A DNA stretch of 9,386 nt from Acidimicrobium sp. BACL17 MAG-120823-bin42 (lineage in GTDB: Bacteria > Actinomycetota > Acidimicrobiia > Acidimicrobiales > Ilumatobacteraceae). The position numbers were made by a program, and so were the translations under genes. Of this stretch, positions 1-6,451 are shown in pieces. Where the stretch lies: positions 1 to 9,386 of the forward strand of contig LIAZ01000037.1 of assembly GCA_001438985.1 (NCBI GenBank). The letters are read 5' to 3'. The notes under the pieces were generated by a model, which was not told the origin of the DNA, searched no databases, and saw only the letters and a program-made list of their open reading frames with translations. The number at the start of each line of letters is the position of its first letter. Position 1 is the first letter of the stretch.

Positions 1-2
1 AA

Positions 3-248
3 CAAGCAGAAGCGGCGATCCGTAATTTAGCCAAGGCCACACGCCATGTTCTGTATCTCGAAGTCCCTACAAAATCTGATCTCCGTCACGTTGTTGACAA
101 AGTGGCAACAGATCTTGACATTCATGCGCGTACGGGAGATTGGTACCGCAATCGTTTGTCGAAATACTTTGTCCAAGCCGGTGCAGGGCTGTGGGTTGCG
201 AAATCTTCTGAAGCAGTGCTCTATGAATTGGAGCGAACGAAAAAGTAG
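3..248 (+). CDS. C-terminal fragment of a probable class I SAM-dependent methyltransferase (partial, 5' end outside window)
   Basis: An open frame enters from the left edge and ends at TAG (246-248), giving the last 81 residues of a protein whose start is outside the window. A hydrophobic strand (HVLYLEVPTKSDL, about residues 15-27) is followed by a TD..IHARTGDWYRNRL segment (36-52) and a final strand pair (GAGLWVAKSSEAVLYELE, 60-77). This order resembles, from memory, the C-terminal part of small actinobacterial class I methyltransferases, where a WYR.RL helix and a closing VLYELE strand follow the Rossmann core. The SAM-binding motif would lie upstream and cannot be seen, so the family call is an inference and the substrate is unknown. 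The gene is convergent with bioY, and the two stops are only 15 bases apart. Confidence 0.5.
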   Translation, partial: QAEAAIRNLAKATRHVLYLEVPTKSDLRHVVDKVATDLDIHARTGDWYRNRLSKYFVQAGAGLWVAKSSEAVLYELERTKK

Positions 249-263
249 TTGCTTTTTAGGTCG

Positions 264-893
264 TTACTTGTTTGACGACAGTGCAGCCCACACCGAAGCG
301 GTGCAACCAGCAGCAGCGAGCGCCTTCAGTACATCGCCAACCAAAAATGGTGCGACTCCGAGGCTGATTGCATTTTGCTCGCCATTGGCAAGCGGCATAT
401 TCAAATGAATTGACAACCAACTTGCTCCACATGCATAGATGATGGTGGAGCCAAGCAACATTGCCGGAAGTGAGGTTGCAAAGTTGCGGTCATGCTTGCG
501 CTCCGCCAAATAACCAATCGCGGCTGCTGCGACAACGAAACCGACGAGGTATCCCATCGTTGCGCCTGTTCCCGCTTCCCAGCCACCAGTGCCGCCTGAA
601 TAAAACGGCAAACCGATGAGTCCTGCTGACCAGTACAACATTTGGCTCAACGCACCTCGGCGCATGCCAAGCACGGCTCCTGAAAGCAACACAGCAAATG
701 TTTGACCCGTCAATGGAACCGGCGTGAAACCCAATGGAATTTCAATTTGCGCGGCTGCTGCTGTCAGCAATGTGAAGCCAACAACGAGAGCTACATCTTG
801 CAAGAGCGCCCTGCTACGCGAATCATGACGCGGGAACAGGTCTGCAAGCACTTGGGTTGACGATGACGCGGGTGAAAAAACGGTGGTAGCCAT
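264..893 (-). CDS. bioY: Biotin transporter BioY (S component of an ECF transporter)
   Basis: BioY is the membrane substrate-binding component that takes up biotin, normally with an energy-coupling module (EcfA/EcfA'/EcfT or BioMN). The 209-residue product has the family hallmarks: a first membrane helix (about 30-48), the loop GFTPVPLTGQT (55-65), GMRRG (76-80), FYSGGTGG (97-104), GYLVGF (114-119) and a C-terminal PFLVGDVLK helix (182-190). Length fits the family, usually about 180-210 residues. I chose the ATG at 891-893. The frame stays open 47 codons further upstream, but that extension is not membrane-like and would run into the divergent phosphorylase gene. AGGAG lies just 2 bases before this ATG, which is close for a ribosome site. 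No bioM/bioN or ECF ATPase is present, so BioY either shares a module encoded elsewhere or works alone. No biotin-synthesis gene is nearby. Confidence 0.92.
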   Translation of the reverse strand: MATTVFSPASSSTQVLADLFPRHDSRSRALLQDVALVVGFTLLTAAAAQIEIPLGFTPVPLTGQTFAVLLSGAVLGMRRGALSQMLYWSAGLIGLPFYSGGTGGWEAGTGATMGYLVGFVVAAAAIGYLAERKHDRNFATSLPAMLLGSTIIYACGASWLSIHLNMPLANGEQNAISLGVAPFLVGDVLKALAAAGCTASVWAALSSNK

Positions 894-901
894 GGCTCCT
901 G

Positions 902-907
902 ACTTTA
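902..907 (-). promoter_or_regulatory. Possible -10 box for bioY
   Basis: On the minus strand TAAAGT fits the TANNNT -10 pattern and ends 8 bases before the chosen bioY ATG, so the transcript would have almost no leader. No convincing -35 lies about 17 bases upstream. The call rests on a short, degenerate motif and on its agreement with similarly placed boxes at other genes in the window. Confidence 0.3.
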
Positions 908-941
908 CAGGCGACAACACATAAACCTGAAACCCTCTGCC

Positions 942-947
942 TAGCAT
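942..947 (+). promoter_or_regulatory. Probable -10 box for a leaderless purine nucleoside phosphorylase transcript
   Basis: TAGCAT matches TANNNT and is separated from the ATG at 954 by exactly 6 bases, the spacing that puts the transcription start on the A of the start codon. There is no purine-rich Shine-Dalgarno sequence before the ATG and no TTGACA-like -35 at the usual distance. Leaderless transcripts with an isolated TANNNT box are well established in actinobacteria. Confidence 0.45.
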
Positions 948-953
948 TGAGTT

Positions 954-1817
954 ATGGAAAACGCGGTGCACGAAGCCTTTGCGCTTGCCGAGCATGCTGC
1001 AACAGTTATCCAAAAAACTTTTCCTGCACACCACGAGGTCCTCGTTGTACTTGGTTCGGGATGGGCTGAATCAGTCCCCGCGCTCGAGGCACTCTCCACC
1101 AGCCCAGTGCACACATTAGAAATCGCCGAAATTCCAGGATTTAAGAAGCCAACTGCTCTTGGTCACGGTGGAGCGCTGAAATCCATCACTGTCGGTTCCA
1201 CTCCTGTCTTACTTTTGACAGGTCGAACTCACTTATACGAAGGACGTGGCGTTCACGCCGTTGTTCATGGCATTCGTACTGCATACAACTTGGGTTGTCG
1301 CACCGTCATCTTGACCAATGGCGCTGGATGTCTGCGCACCGACTGGCAGGTGGGAACACCTGTCGTGATACGCGACCACATCAACCTCACTGCACATTCA
1401 CCACTTACCGGCGACAACGCACCACCACTCGCTGGACGTTTCGTTGATCTCACCGATGCATACGCAACATCCTTGCGCGATCTTGTGCGCTCCATTGAGC
1501 CCAGCATTAACGAAGCCGTATACCTCGGACTGCACGGTCCGCATTTTGAAACACCGGCAGAAATCACGATGGCCGCAACATGGGGTGCAGAAATGGTCGG
1601 AATGTCAACCGTGCTTGAAACCATCGCTGCCCGACACCTTGATATGAACGTCTTGGCCTTATCACTTGCCACCAACCTGGCATCTGGTCTGAGCGGCAAC
1701 AAACTCTCTGGTGAAGAGGTCATCCAAGTTGGTAAAGACTCGTCTAAAAGAGTTGGCGATCTGCTGAGTCGTGTGCTCGTTGCATTTGACCAGCAACAGA
1801 ACGGAAAACGTTCATGA
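954..1817 (+). CDS. punA: Purine nucleoside phosphorylase, trimeric (family 2) type
   Basis: This cytosolic enzyme phosphorolyses purine nucleosides to free base and ribose-1-phosphate. The 287 residues carry the trimeric PNP landmarks in order: phosphate loop LGSG (33-36), GRTHLYEG (90-97), NGAG (122-125), RDHIN (140-144), GPHFETPAE with Glu203, GMST (216-219) and SLATN with Asn241. Glu203 and Asn241 are the pair that selects 6-oxopurines (inosine or guanosine type) in known PNPs; adenine-specific MTA phosphorylases have Asp at the Asn position. In mycobacterial-type enzymes the stretch NLA.G..G..LSH ends in a His that contacts the ribose 5'-OH. Here the same spacing ends in Gly253, which may admit a 5'-modified nucleoside. 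The ATG at 954 follows a -10-like box by 6 bases. The stop overlaps the next gene's start (ATGA), implying coupled expression with the deaminase. Confidence 0.93.
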   Translation: MENAVHEAFALAEHAATVIQKTFPAHHEVLVVLGSGWAESVPALEALSTSPVHTLEIAEIPGFKKPTALGHGGALKSITVGSTPVLLLTGRTHLYEGRGVHAVVHGIRTAYNLGCRTVILTNGAGCLRTDWQVGTPVVIRDHINLTAHSPLTGDNAPPLAGRFVDLTDAYATSLRDLVRSIEPSINEAVYLGLHGPHFETPAEITMAATWGAEMVGMSTVLETIAARHLDMNVLALSLATNLASGLSGNKLSGEEVIQVGKDSSKRVGDLLSRVLVAFDQQQNGKRS

Positions 1818-3154
1818 GCAACGACCTGTTGGCAATCACTCATGCCCGCGTTGTCACCGTTGACGAACACGGCACCGTCTTTGACGATGCAACCATTGTT
1901 GTTGACAACTCAGGTTGCATCCGTGAAATTGCTACTGGGGATATTGCTCATACCGCAACAACGGTGATTGATGCACGAGGCGGCATCGTGATGCCAGGGT
2001 TAGTCAATGCACATGCCCATTTGGGGATGACGCTGTTTCGCGGACTTGGCGATGACATGAACTTGGAAGATTTCCTGGCGCGCTTGATGCCTGCAGAAAT
2101 CAGCATCTTGAATCACGACGCAGTAGTTGCCGGAACCGAACTTGGTGCTCTCGAATCACTCCTCGGTGGAATCACCACCACACTCGATATGTACTACCTG
2201 CCTGACGCTGCACAGCAAGTAGCAGAACGCAGTGGCATGCGTATTTTTTCTGCGCCAAACTTGCTCGAGTCTGACGGACCAGAGCCACTGGCTTTTGATC
2301 AGCGAATGCAATGGTCAGAGCAATGGTTGCAACAAGCACAATCAGATGGCAATGATCACCTCAATTGGCTTGCGCCTCACAGCACCTACTTGCTTGGTGA
2401 TTCACATCTTCGACGGATTGCCGAATTAGCCCACACATACGGTGCTCATATTCATGTCCATGCCTCGGAAACCGTTGGTGAAATGACACTTGTTGCCAAC
2501 CGTCATCACGGTCGCACGCCGATTCAGGTACTGGCTGATACCGATCTACTCACCGATGCGGTACTCGCACACGGTGTGCACCTCAGCGACGAAGACATTG
2601 AACTTATTGCCGATCACCATGCATCGATCACCCATTGCCCTGCCAGTAACCAAAAACTTGCAAGTGGAACAGCACGCATTATTGACCTGCATAAAGCGGG
2701 AGTAAACGTGGCTCTTGGAACAGACGGTCCGGCTTCGGGCAACGACATGGATTTATGGCTTGCAATGCGACTTGCTGGATATGCGCAGAAGAACACATCA
2801 AACGATCCAACGGTGATGCCCGCACTCGACGTTCTCCGCATGGCAACCATCAACGGCGCACGGGCATTGCACGTTGATCACCTCATTGGATCACTTGAAG
2901 TTGGTAAGGCTGCAGACATCTTGGTTCTTGACGCCGATTCGCCTTCACTCACCCCGATCTTCGACCCACATGTGGCAATTGTTGCATCTGCTGGCCGAGC
3001 CGATGTCTCCTCGGTCATCGTTAACGGGCGCTTGGTTGTCCACGAAAAGCGTTCGCTCACCATTAACCACAAGGAAACTGTGCAACGAGTTCGCCAACTT
3101 GGTGGAAATGTGATGGCAGCAGTTAAAGAAGTTGAGCGCACCCGCGGCAAGTAG
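1814..3154 (+). CDS. mtaD: Amidohydrolase of the MTA/SAH deaminase (MtaD/TrzN/AtzA) group
   Basis: This cytosolic metal-dependent hydrolase of 446 residues is expected to deaminate an adenine nucleoside (5'-methylthioadenosine, S-adenosylhomocysteine, adenosine or 5'-deoxyadenosine) to the inosine form. A small N-terminal beta sandwich leads into the TIM barrel at PGLVNAHAHLGM (61-72), with metal ligands His67 and His69. His189 (APHST) is the conserved substrate-side histidine. HVHASE (214-219) gives metal ligand His216 and catalytic Glu219. His253 (LAHGV), THCPASN (273-279) and GTDGPAS with Asp304 (302-308) complete the site. The tail returns to the sandwich through GKAADILVLD (364-373). Length and motif order match the deaminase subgroup. 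Exact substrate cannot be read from sequence, and triazine hydrolases or guanine deaminases are relatives. It starts on ATGA shared with the phosphorylase stop, which favours a nucleoside substrate whose product feeds that enzyme. Confidence 0.85.
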   Translation: MSNDLLAITHARVVTVDEHGTVFDDATIVVDNSGCIREIATGDIAHTATTVIDARGGIVMPGLVNAHAHLGMTLFRGLGDDMNLEDFLARLMPAEISILNHDAVVAGTELGALESLLGGITTTLDMYYLPDAAQQVAERSGMRIFSAPNLLESDGPEPLAFDQRMQWSEQWLQQAQSDGNDHLNWLAPHSTYLLGDSHLRRIAELAHTYGAHIHVHASETVGEMTLVANRHHGRTPIQVLADTDLLTDAVLAHGVHLSDEDIELIADHHASITHCPASNQKLASGTARIIDLHKAGVNVALGTDGPASGNDMDLWLAMRLAGYAQKNTSNDPTVMPALDVLRMATINGARALHVDHLIGSLEVGKAADILVLDADSPSLTPIFDPHVAIVASAGRADVSSVIVNGRLVVHEKRSLTINHKETVQRVRQLGGNVMAAVKEVERTRGK

Positions 3155-3170
3155 TTGTCGCCAGCACAAC

Positions 3171-3176
3171 TAATGT
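3171..3176 (+). promoter_or_regulatory. Probable -10 box for a leaderless cytidine deaminase transcript
   Basis: TAATGT fits TANNNT and ends exactly 6 bases before the ATG at 3183, the same geometry as before the phosphorylase gene. The 28-base gap after the deaminase stop has no Shine-Dalgarno sequence. It may give the cytidine deaminase and dioxygenase genes their own transcript inside the cluster. Confidence 0.4.
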
Positions 3177-3182
3177 GGCGTT

Positions 3183-3593
3183 ATGGCCACTCCTTCAATT
3201 GATTGGGCAGCACTTCGCAACGCTGCCAACGAAGCTGCAACGCATGCCTATGTTCCCTATTCACAGTTTCGAGTTGGCGCAGCAGCCCTTGTCGACGATG
3301 GCCGAATCATTTCTGGCTGCAATGTCGAAAATGCATCGTATGGACTCACGCTGTGTGCAGAGTGCGCGATGATCGGACAGCTGCACATGGGTGGAGGTGG
3401 ACGTTTGCTCGCCGTGACGTGTGTGGGAAATGGCACGCACGTCACGCCATGTGGTCGGTGCAGACAACTGTTATGGGAGCACGGTGGTGCGAACTTGCTT
3501 GTTGAAGTCGAAGGTGTACCCACGCCGATGACGGTCTTGTTGCCCGCCGCATTCCCCGAACATTCCAACTTTGAAAACCCTGCCGAACAGTAG
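3183..3593 (+). CDS. cdd: Cytidine deaminase
   Basis: Cytidine deaminase converts cytidine and deoxycytidine to uridine and deoxyuridine in pyrimidine salvage. The 136-residue protein is the short, homotetrameric type. It has YVPYSQFRVGAA (23-34) for the ribose pocket, GCNVENASYGLTLCAE (45-60) with zinc ligand Cys58 and proton-shuttle Glu60, and PCGRCRQ (89-95) with zinc ligands Cys90 and Cys93. All active-site residues are present. The ATG at 3183 gives the usual N-terminus. Another ATG 11 bases upstream is in a different frame. The gene lies 28 bases after the adenosine-type deaminase and 6 bases before the dioxygenase gene, so purine and pyrimidine nucleoside salvage appear grouped here. 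Confidence 0.95.
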   Translation: MATPSIDWAALRNAANEAATHAYVPYSQFRVGAAALVDDGRIISGCNVENASYGLTLCAECAMIGQLHMGGGGRLLAVTCVGNGTHVTPCGRCRQLLWEHGGANLLVEVEGVPTPMTVLLPAAFPEHSNFENPAEQ

Positions 3594-3599
3594 AACCTC

Positions 3600-4457
3600 A
3601 TGAACTCGATTCTCACCACACAACAACTTGAGCAATACCACCGCGATGGATTCATCGTGCTTCCAAAGTTTGCGAGCGACGAAGAGTGTTTAGCACTACG
3701 TGAACGAGCGCTCAAGTTGGCCAAAGAACACGTGCCGTCCCCCGAGCAAGCAACCATTTTCACTGCAGATTCCACTGCAAAACATGCTGCTGATCAATAC
3801 TTTTTGTCGAGTGGTGACAAAATCCGTTGCTTCTTTGAAAAAGACGCCTTTGATGAACACGGCACGCTTCGCGACGAAGCGCATTTGTGCCTGAACAAGC
3901 TCGGCCATGCCATGCATGACCTTGACCCACAGTTCAGCAGATTCAGCCACACGGAGAAGCTCGCAACCGTTGCCAAGCAAATCGGTATGACCGAACCAAA
4001 ACTGTTGCAAAGCATGTACATCTTTAAGCAACCACGCATCGGTGGCGAAGTTCATTGCCACACCGATCACACGTTTTTATGGACTGAACCACAATCAGTT
4101 GTTGGCTTTTGGTTCGCCATTGATGATGCAACAACCGAAAACGGTTGTATGTGGGCCCTACCTGGCGGGCACAACATTCCCGTTAAGTCACGGTCGCGTG
4201 TTAACGCAGAGCGCACAGCAAGTTTCATGGAAGTGTTTGACGAAACTCCATACCCCACCGAAGGACTTGTTCCGCTTGAAGCAGAACGCGGAACACTGGT
4301 GCTGCTTAACGGAACGCTTCCGCACTTAAGCGGACCAAACACCAGTGACAAGCCTCGGCATGCGTACACCATTCATGCAATTGATGGTGTCGCGCAATAC
4401 CCACATGACAACTGGCTACAGCGACCAAGCCTGGTGATGGCTGGATTTAACGACTAA
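3600..4457 (+). CDS. Phytanoyl-CoA dioxygenase (PhyH) family Fe(II)/2-oxoglutarate oxygenase, PHYHD1-like
   Basis: The 285-residue product is a cupin-fold, non-haem iron oxygenase. It begins with the family's typical start, QLEQYHRDGFIVLP (9-22). The core stretch QSMYIFKQP..GGEVHCHTDHTF (137-159) supplies the first two iron ligands, His154 and Asp156 (HxD). DATTENGCMWALPGGH (176-191) is the characteristic ENG/PG.H segment, and LPHLSGPN (240-247) supplies the distal ligand His242. Arg253 is placed to bind the 2-oxoglutarate carboxylate, and WLQRP (272-276) closes the protein. The pattern is close to the animal PHYHD1 subgroup, whose physiological substrate is poorly defined, so substrate is unknown here. 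It starts 6 bases after the cytidine deaminase stop with no visible ribosome site, suggesting coupling. A nucleoside-related role is possible but is only inferred from position. The gene is convergent with asd, 4 bases away. Confidence 0.85.
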   Translation: MNSILTTQQLEQYHRDGFIVLPKFASDEECLALRERALKLAKEHVPSPEQATIFTADSTAKHAADQYFLSSGDKIRCFFEKDAFDEHGTLRDEAHLCLNKLGHAMHDLDPQFSRFSHTEKLATVAKQIGMTEPKLLQSMYIFKQPRIGGEVHCHTDHTFLWTEPQSVVGFWFAIDDATTENGCMWALPGGHNIPVKSRSRVNAERTASFMEVFDETPYPTEGLVPLEAERGTLVLLNGTLPHLSGPNTSDKPRHAYTIHAIDGVAQYPHDNWLQRPSLVMAGFND

Positions 4458-4461
4458 TCAG

Positions 4462-5484
4462 CTACTTGATCAGTAGTTCAGCAATTTGCAGTGCATTCAA
4501 TGCAGCACCTTTGCGCAAGTTGTCGCTTGAAATAAACAACGCCAAACCCTTATTGCCCTCGACCGAAGAGTCCTGACGGATTCTGCCGACATAACTTGGA
4601 TCCTGCCCTGCCGCAAGGAGAGGCGTTGGAATATCTTCAACGATCACGCCTGGCGCCGTCGACAGCAACCGAGTTGCGTGCTCGGCGGTGATTGGCCGTT
4701 CAAACTCGACATTGATACTGAGTGAGTGCCCAGTAAACACCGGAACACGCACACATGTTCCCGAAACTTTTAAGCTCGGAATATGCAAGATTTTGCGACT
4801 TTCGTTACGCAGCTTTTGCTCTTCGTCGGTTTCTAGCGTGCCATCATCCATCAACGAACCGGCAAGTGGCAACACGTTGAAAGCAATTGTGCGTGCAAAC
4901 TTCTTTGGTTCTGGAAAGTTGACCGACTTTCCGTCATATGTCAGTGCTTCTGCAGTTGGTGCACCGCTCTTTGTCTGAACATCAAGCTCGCTCACTCCCG
5001 ACACACCGCCGCCGCTAACCGCCTGGTACGTACTTGCCACCATTCGAACAAGGCCTGCTGCGTCATGCAGTGGTTTAAGCACAGGCATCGCGGCCATTGT
5101 TGTGCAGTTTGGATTGGCAATAATTCGCTTTTTTGCAAGCGCAACATCTTCTGGGTTGACTTCAGAAACAATCAACGGCACATCTGGATTCATTCGCCAT
5201 GCTGATGAATTATCAATCACCATCGCTCCAGCGTTGGCGTACTTTTCTGCAAGTGCGCGCGAGGTGGTTGCGCCCGCTGAAAACAGCACAACATCAAGTC
5301 CGTGTGGGTCTGCTTCCGCTGCGTCCTCAACAACAATCTCCTGACCATTCCACTCAATTACCGAACCTGCAGAACGAGCAGATGCGAAGAAACGAAGTGA
5401 TGTAACGGGATATTTTCGCTCGGCAAGCAACTGTCGCATCACCGTTCCGACCATTCCCGTTGCACCAACAATTCCTACATGCAT
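4462..5484 (-). CDS. asd: Aspartate-semialdehyde dehydrogenase
   Basis: Asd reduces L-4-aspartyl phosphate to L-aspartate-4-semialdehyde with NADPH, the second step toward lysine, threonine, methionine and isoleucine, and toward diaminopimelate for the cell wall. The 340 residues show the NADP loop GATGMVG (7-13), DNSSAWRM (91-98), the catalytic cysteine in NPNCTTM (Cys127), YQAVSGGG with Gln154 (153-160), CVRVPVF with Arg246 (244-250), and GHSLSINVEFE with general-base His253 (252-262). Length and motifs fit the Gram-positive/actinobacterial class. The ATG lies 10 bases after the PLP enzyme's stop on the minus strand, so it is the likely last gene of the lysC cluster. Because lysC usually sits directly beside asd in actinobacteria, the two genes between them here are noteworthy. 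Confidence 0.96.
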   Translation of the reverse strand: MHVGIVGATGMVGTVMRQLLAERKYPVTSLRFFASARSAGSVIEWNGQEIVVEDAAEADPHGLDVVLFSAGATTSRALAEKYANAGAMVIDNSSAWRMNPDVPLIVSEVNPEDVALAKKRIIANPNCTTMAAMPVLKPLHDAAGLVRMVASTYQAVSGGGVSGVSELDVQTKSGAPTAEALTYDGKSVNFPEPKKFARTIAFNVLPLAGSLMDDGTLETDEEQKLRNESRKILHIPSLKVSGTCVRVPVFTGHSLSINVEFERPITAEHATRLLSTAPGVIVEDIPTPLLAAGQDPSYVGRIRQDSSVEGNKGLALFISSDNLRKGAALNALQIAELLIK

Positions 5485-5491
5485 GGCTGTC

Positions 5492-5497
5492 AGGCTA
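5492..5497 (-). promoter_or_regulatory. Possible -10 box before asd
   Basis: TAGCCT on the minus strand fits TANNNT and ends 7 bases before the asd ATG. Its first three bases are the stop codon of the upstream PLP-enzyme gene, so the match could be chance. If real, it would let asd be transcribed alone as a leaderless message as well as from the longer lysC transcript. Confidence 0.28.
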
Positions 5498-6451
5498 ACG
5501 CAGCCACATGTTTATTTGGTCCGCATTTATATTGCTTCCACAAATAACCGTCGCTACATGCTGGCCGCGCAATGCTTCATGCTCCATGATTGCAGCGATG
5601 CCGGCAACTCCTGCAGGTTCGGTAACAAGTCCAGCATGATCAAATACGACTTTCATTGCATTCTTCAATGAAGCTTCTGAGACAAGCAGTACGTCGTCGA
5701 CGATTCCTTGCATATCGATAACGGCCTCGGGTACCGGCGTGCGAACCGCAATTCCGTCAGCAATGGTGTCTGCTGACGGACGTTCGACAATCGACCCTGT
5801 GGTAAAAGATGCATGCATCGCATCGGCCAACGCACTCGACACACCAATCACACGCGTGCTTGGGGAGACATGCTTTATCCATCGAGCCATGCCCGTAATC
5901 AGTGCCCCGTTGCCAAGTGGAATGAGCACTGCTTCAAAATCGGGTTGGGCCATCATCTCGACCGCAATCGACCCTGCCCCCTCCGAAATCGCAATGTCGC
6001 GACCGTCTTCAACAAAGTGTGCGCCCGTTTCTACGCAGAAGGCTTTTGCAGCTTCTTTTGCCGCATCAAAATTCTCTCCCACAAGACGAATTTGTGCACC
6101 CATGGCGCGCATTCGGTCAACCTTGAGAGGGTTTGCATGTACTGAACAAAAAATAATCAATGGCCGCTGATTACTCTGGCACACGTACGCCATTGCTTGT
6201 CCAAAGTTTCCTGCAGTTGCACACACCAACTGCCGACCGCCCAGTACAACCTTGGTCTCATGCATGAAAAAGTCAGCACCACGACCCTTGAAACTGCGAA
6301 TCGGGTTTATGGTCTCCACTTTTAACATCACTTCGGCACCAAGTGCCCCAGAAAGTGGCTCGCAATTGAATTGTGGTGACCTAGTGAACACTGGGTCTAT
6401 CTCGTGTGCTGATCTTTCAATGTTGTCAAGCGACAAACGGTGTTCGGTCAT
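5495..6451 (-). CDS. Threonine/serine dehydratase-like PLP enzyme (fold type II), no ACT domain
   Basis: The 318-residue product belongs to the tryptophan-synthase-beta fold of PLP enzymes, close to threonine/serine ammonia-lyases. SFKGRGA (53-59) carries the Schiff-base Lys55. TAGNFGQAMAY (79-89) is the Asn loop that holds the cofactor ring, PLGNGALITG (178-187) stands where most dehydratases have a glycine-rich GGGGL phosphate loop, VTEPAGVAG (276-284) is the metal-site region, and CGSNIN (304-309) binds the pyridine nitrogen through Cys. There is no C-terminal ACT domain, so it is not a classical isoleucine-regulated IlvA. A catabolic threonine or serine dehydratase, a serine racemase or a hydroxyaspartate ammonia-lyase are all possible. 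Start choice: ATG at 6449-6451 forms TGATG with the methyltransferase stop. A GTG one codon earlier (6452-6454) is equally usable. asd follows after 10 bases. Confidence 0.82.
   Translation of the reverse strand: MTEHRLSLDNIERSAHEIDPVFTRSPQFNCEPLSGALGAEVMLKVETINPIRSFKGRGADFFMHETKVVLGGRQLVCATAGNFGQAMAYVCQSNQRPLIIFCSVHANPLKVDRMRAMGAQIRLVGENFDAAKEAAKAFCVETGAHFVEDGRDIAISEGAGSIAVEMMAQPDFEAVLIPLGNGALITGMARWIKHVSPSTRVIGVSSALADAMHASFTTGSIVERPSADTIADGIAVRTPVPEAVIDMQGIVDDVLLVSEASLKNAMKVVFDHAGLVTEPAGVAGIAAIMEHEALRGQHVATVICGSNINADQINMWLR

Noticed and set aside
240..257. AAAAAG / CTTTTT inverted repeat around the stop of the first gene, as a bidirectional terminator toward bioY
   Set aside because: The stem is 6 pairs, five of them A-T, with a 6-base loop and no separate GC stem before a T tract. 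It is too weak to call from sequence alone.
46..408. 120-codon plus-strand frame at the left end running into bioY
   Set aside because: It is out of frame with the coherent methyltransferase-like C-terminus (3-248) and continues antisense through bioY, so it is not supported as a gene.
894..1034. Longer bioY starting 47 codons upstream
   Set aside because: The extension overlaps the phosphorylase coding region in antisense and its residues are unlike a BioY N-terminus; the ATG at 891-893 gives the normal length.
1265..1870. 201-codon open frame on the minus strand opposite the phosphorylase gene
   Set aside because: It lies antisense to a well-recognised conserved gene, has no family-like motifs and is rich in low-complexity Ser/Arg/Thr. 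It is a shadow of the plus-strand codon bias.
3257..3775. 172-codon minus-strand frame across cytidine deaminase and the dioxygenase start
   Set aside because: It spans two well-supported genes in antisense and has no recognisable domain; judged a shadow frame.
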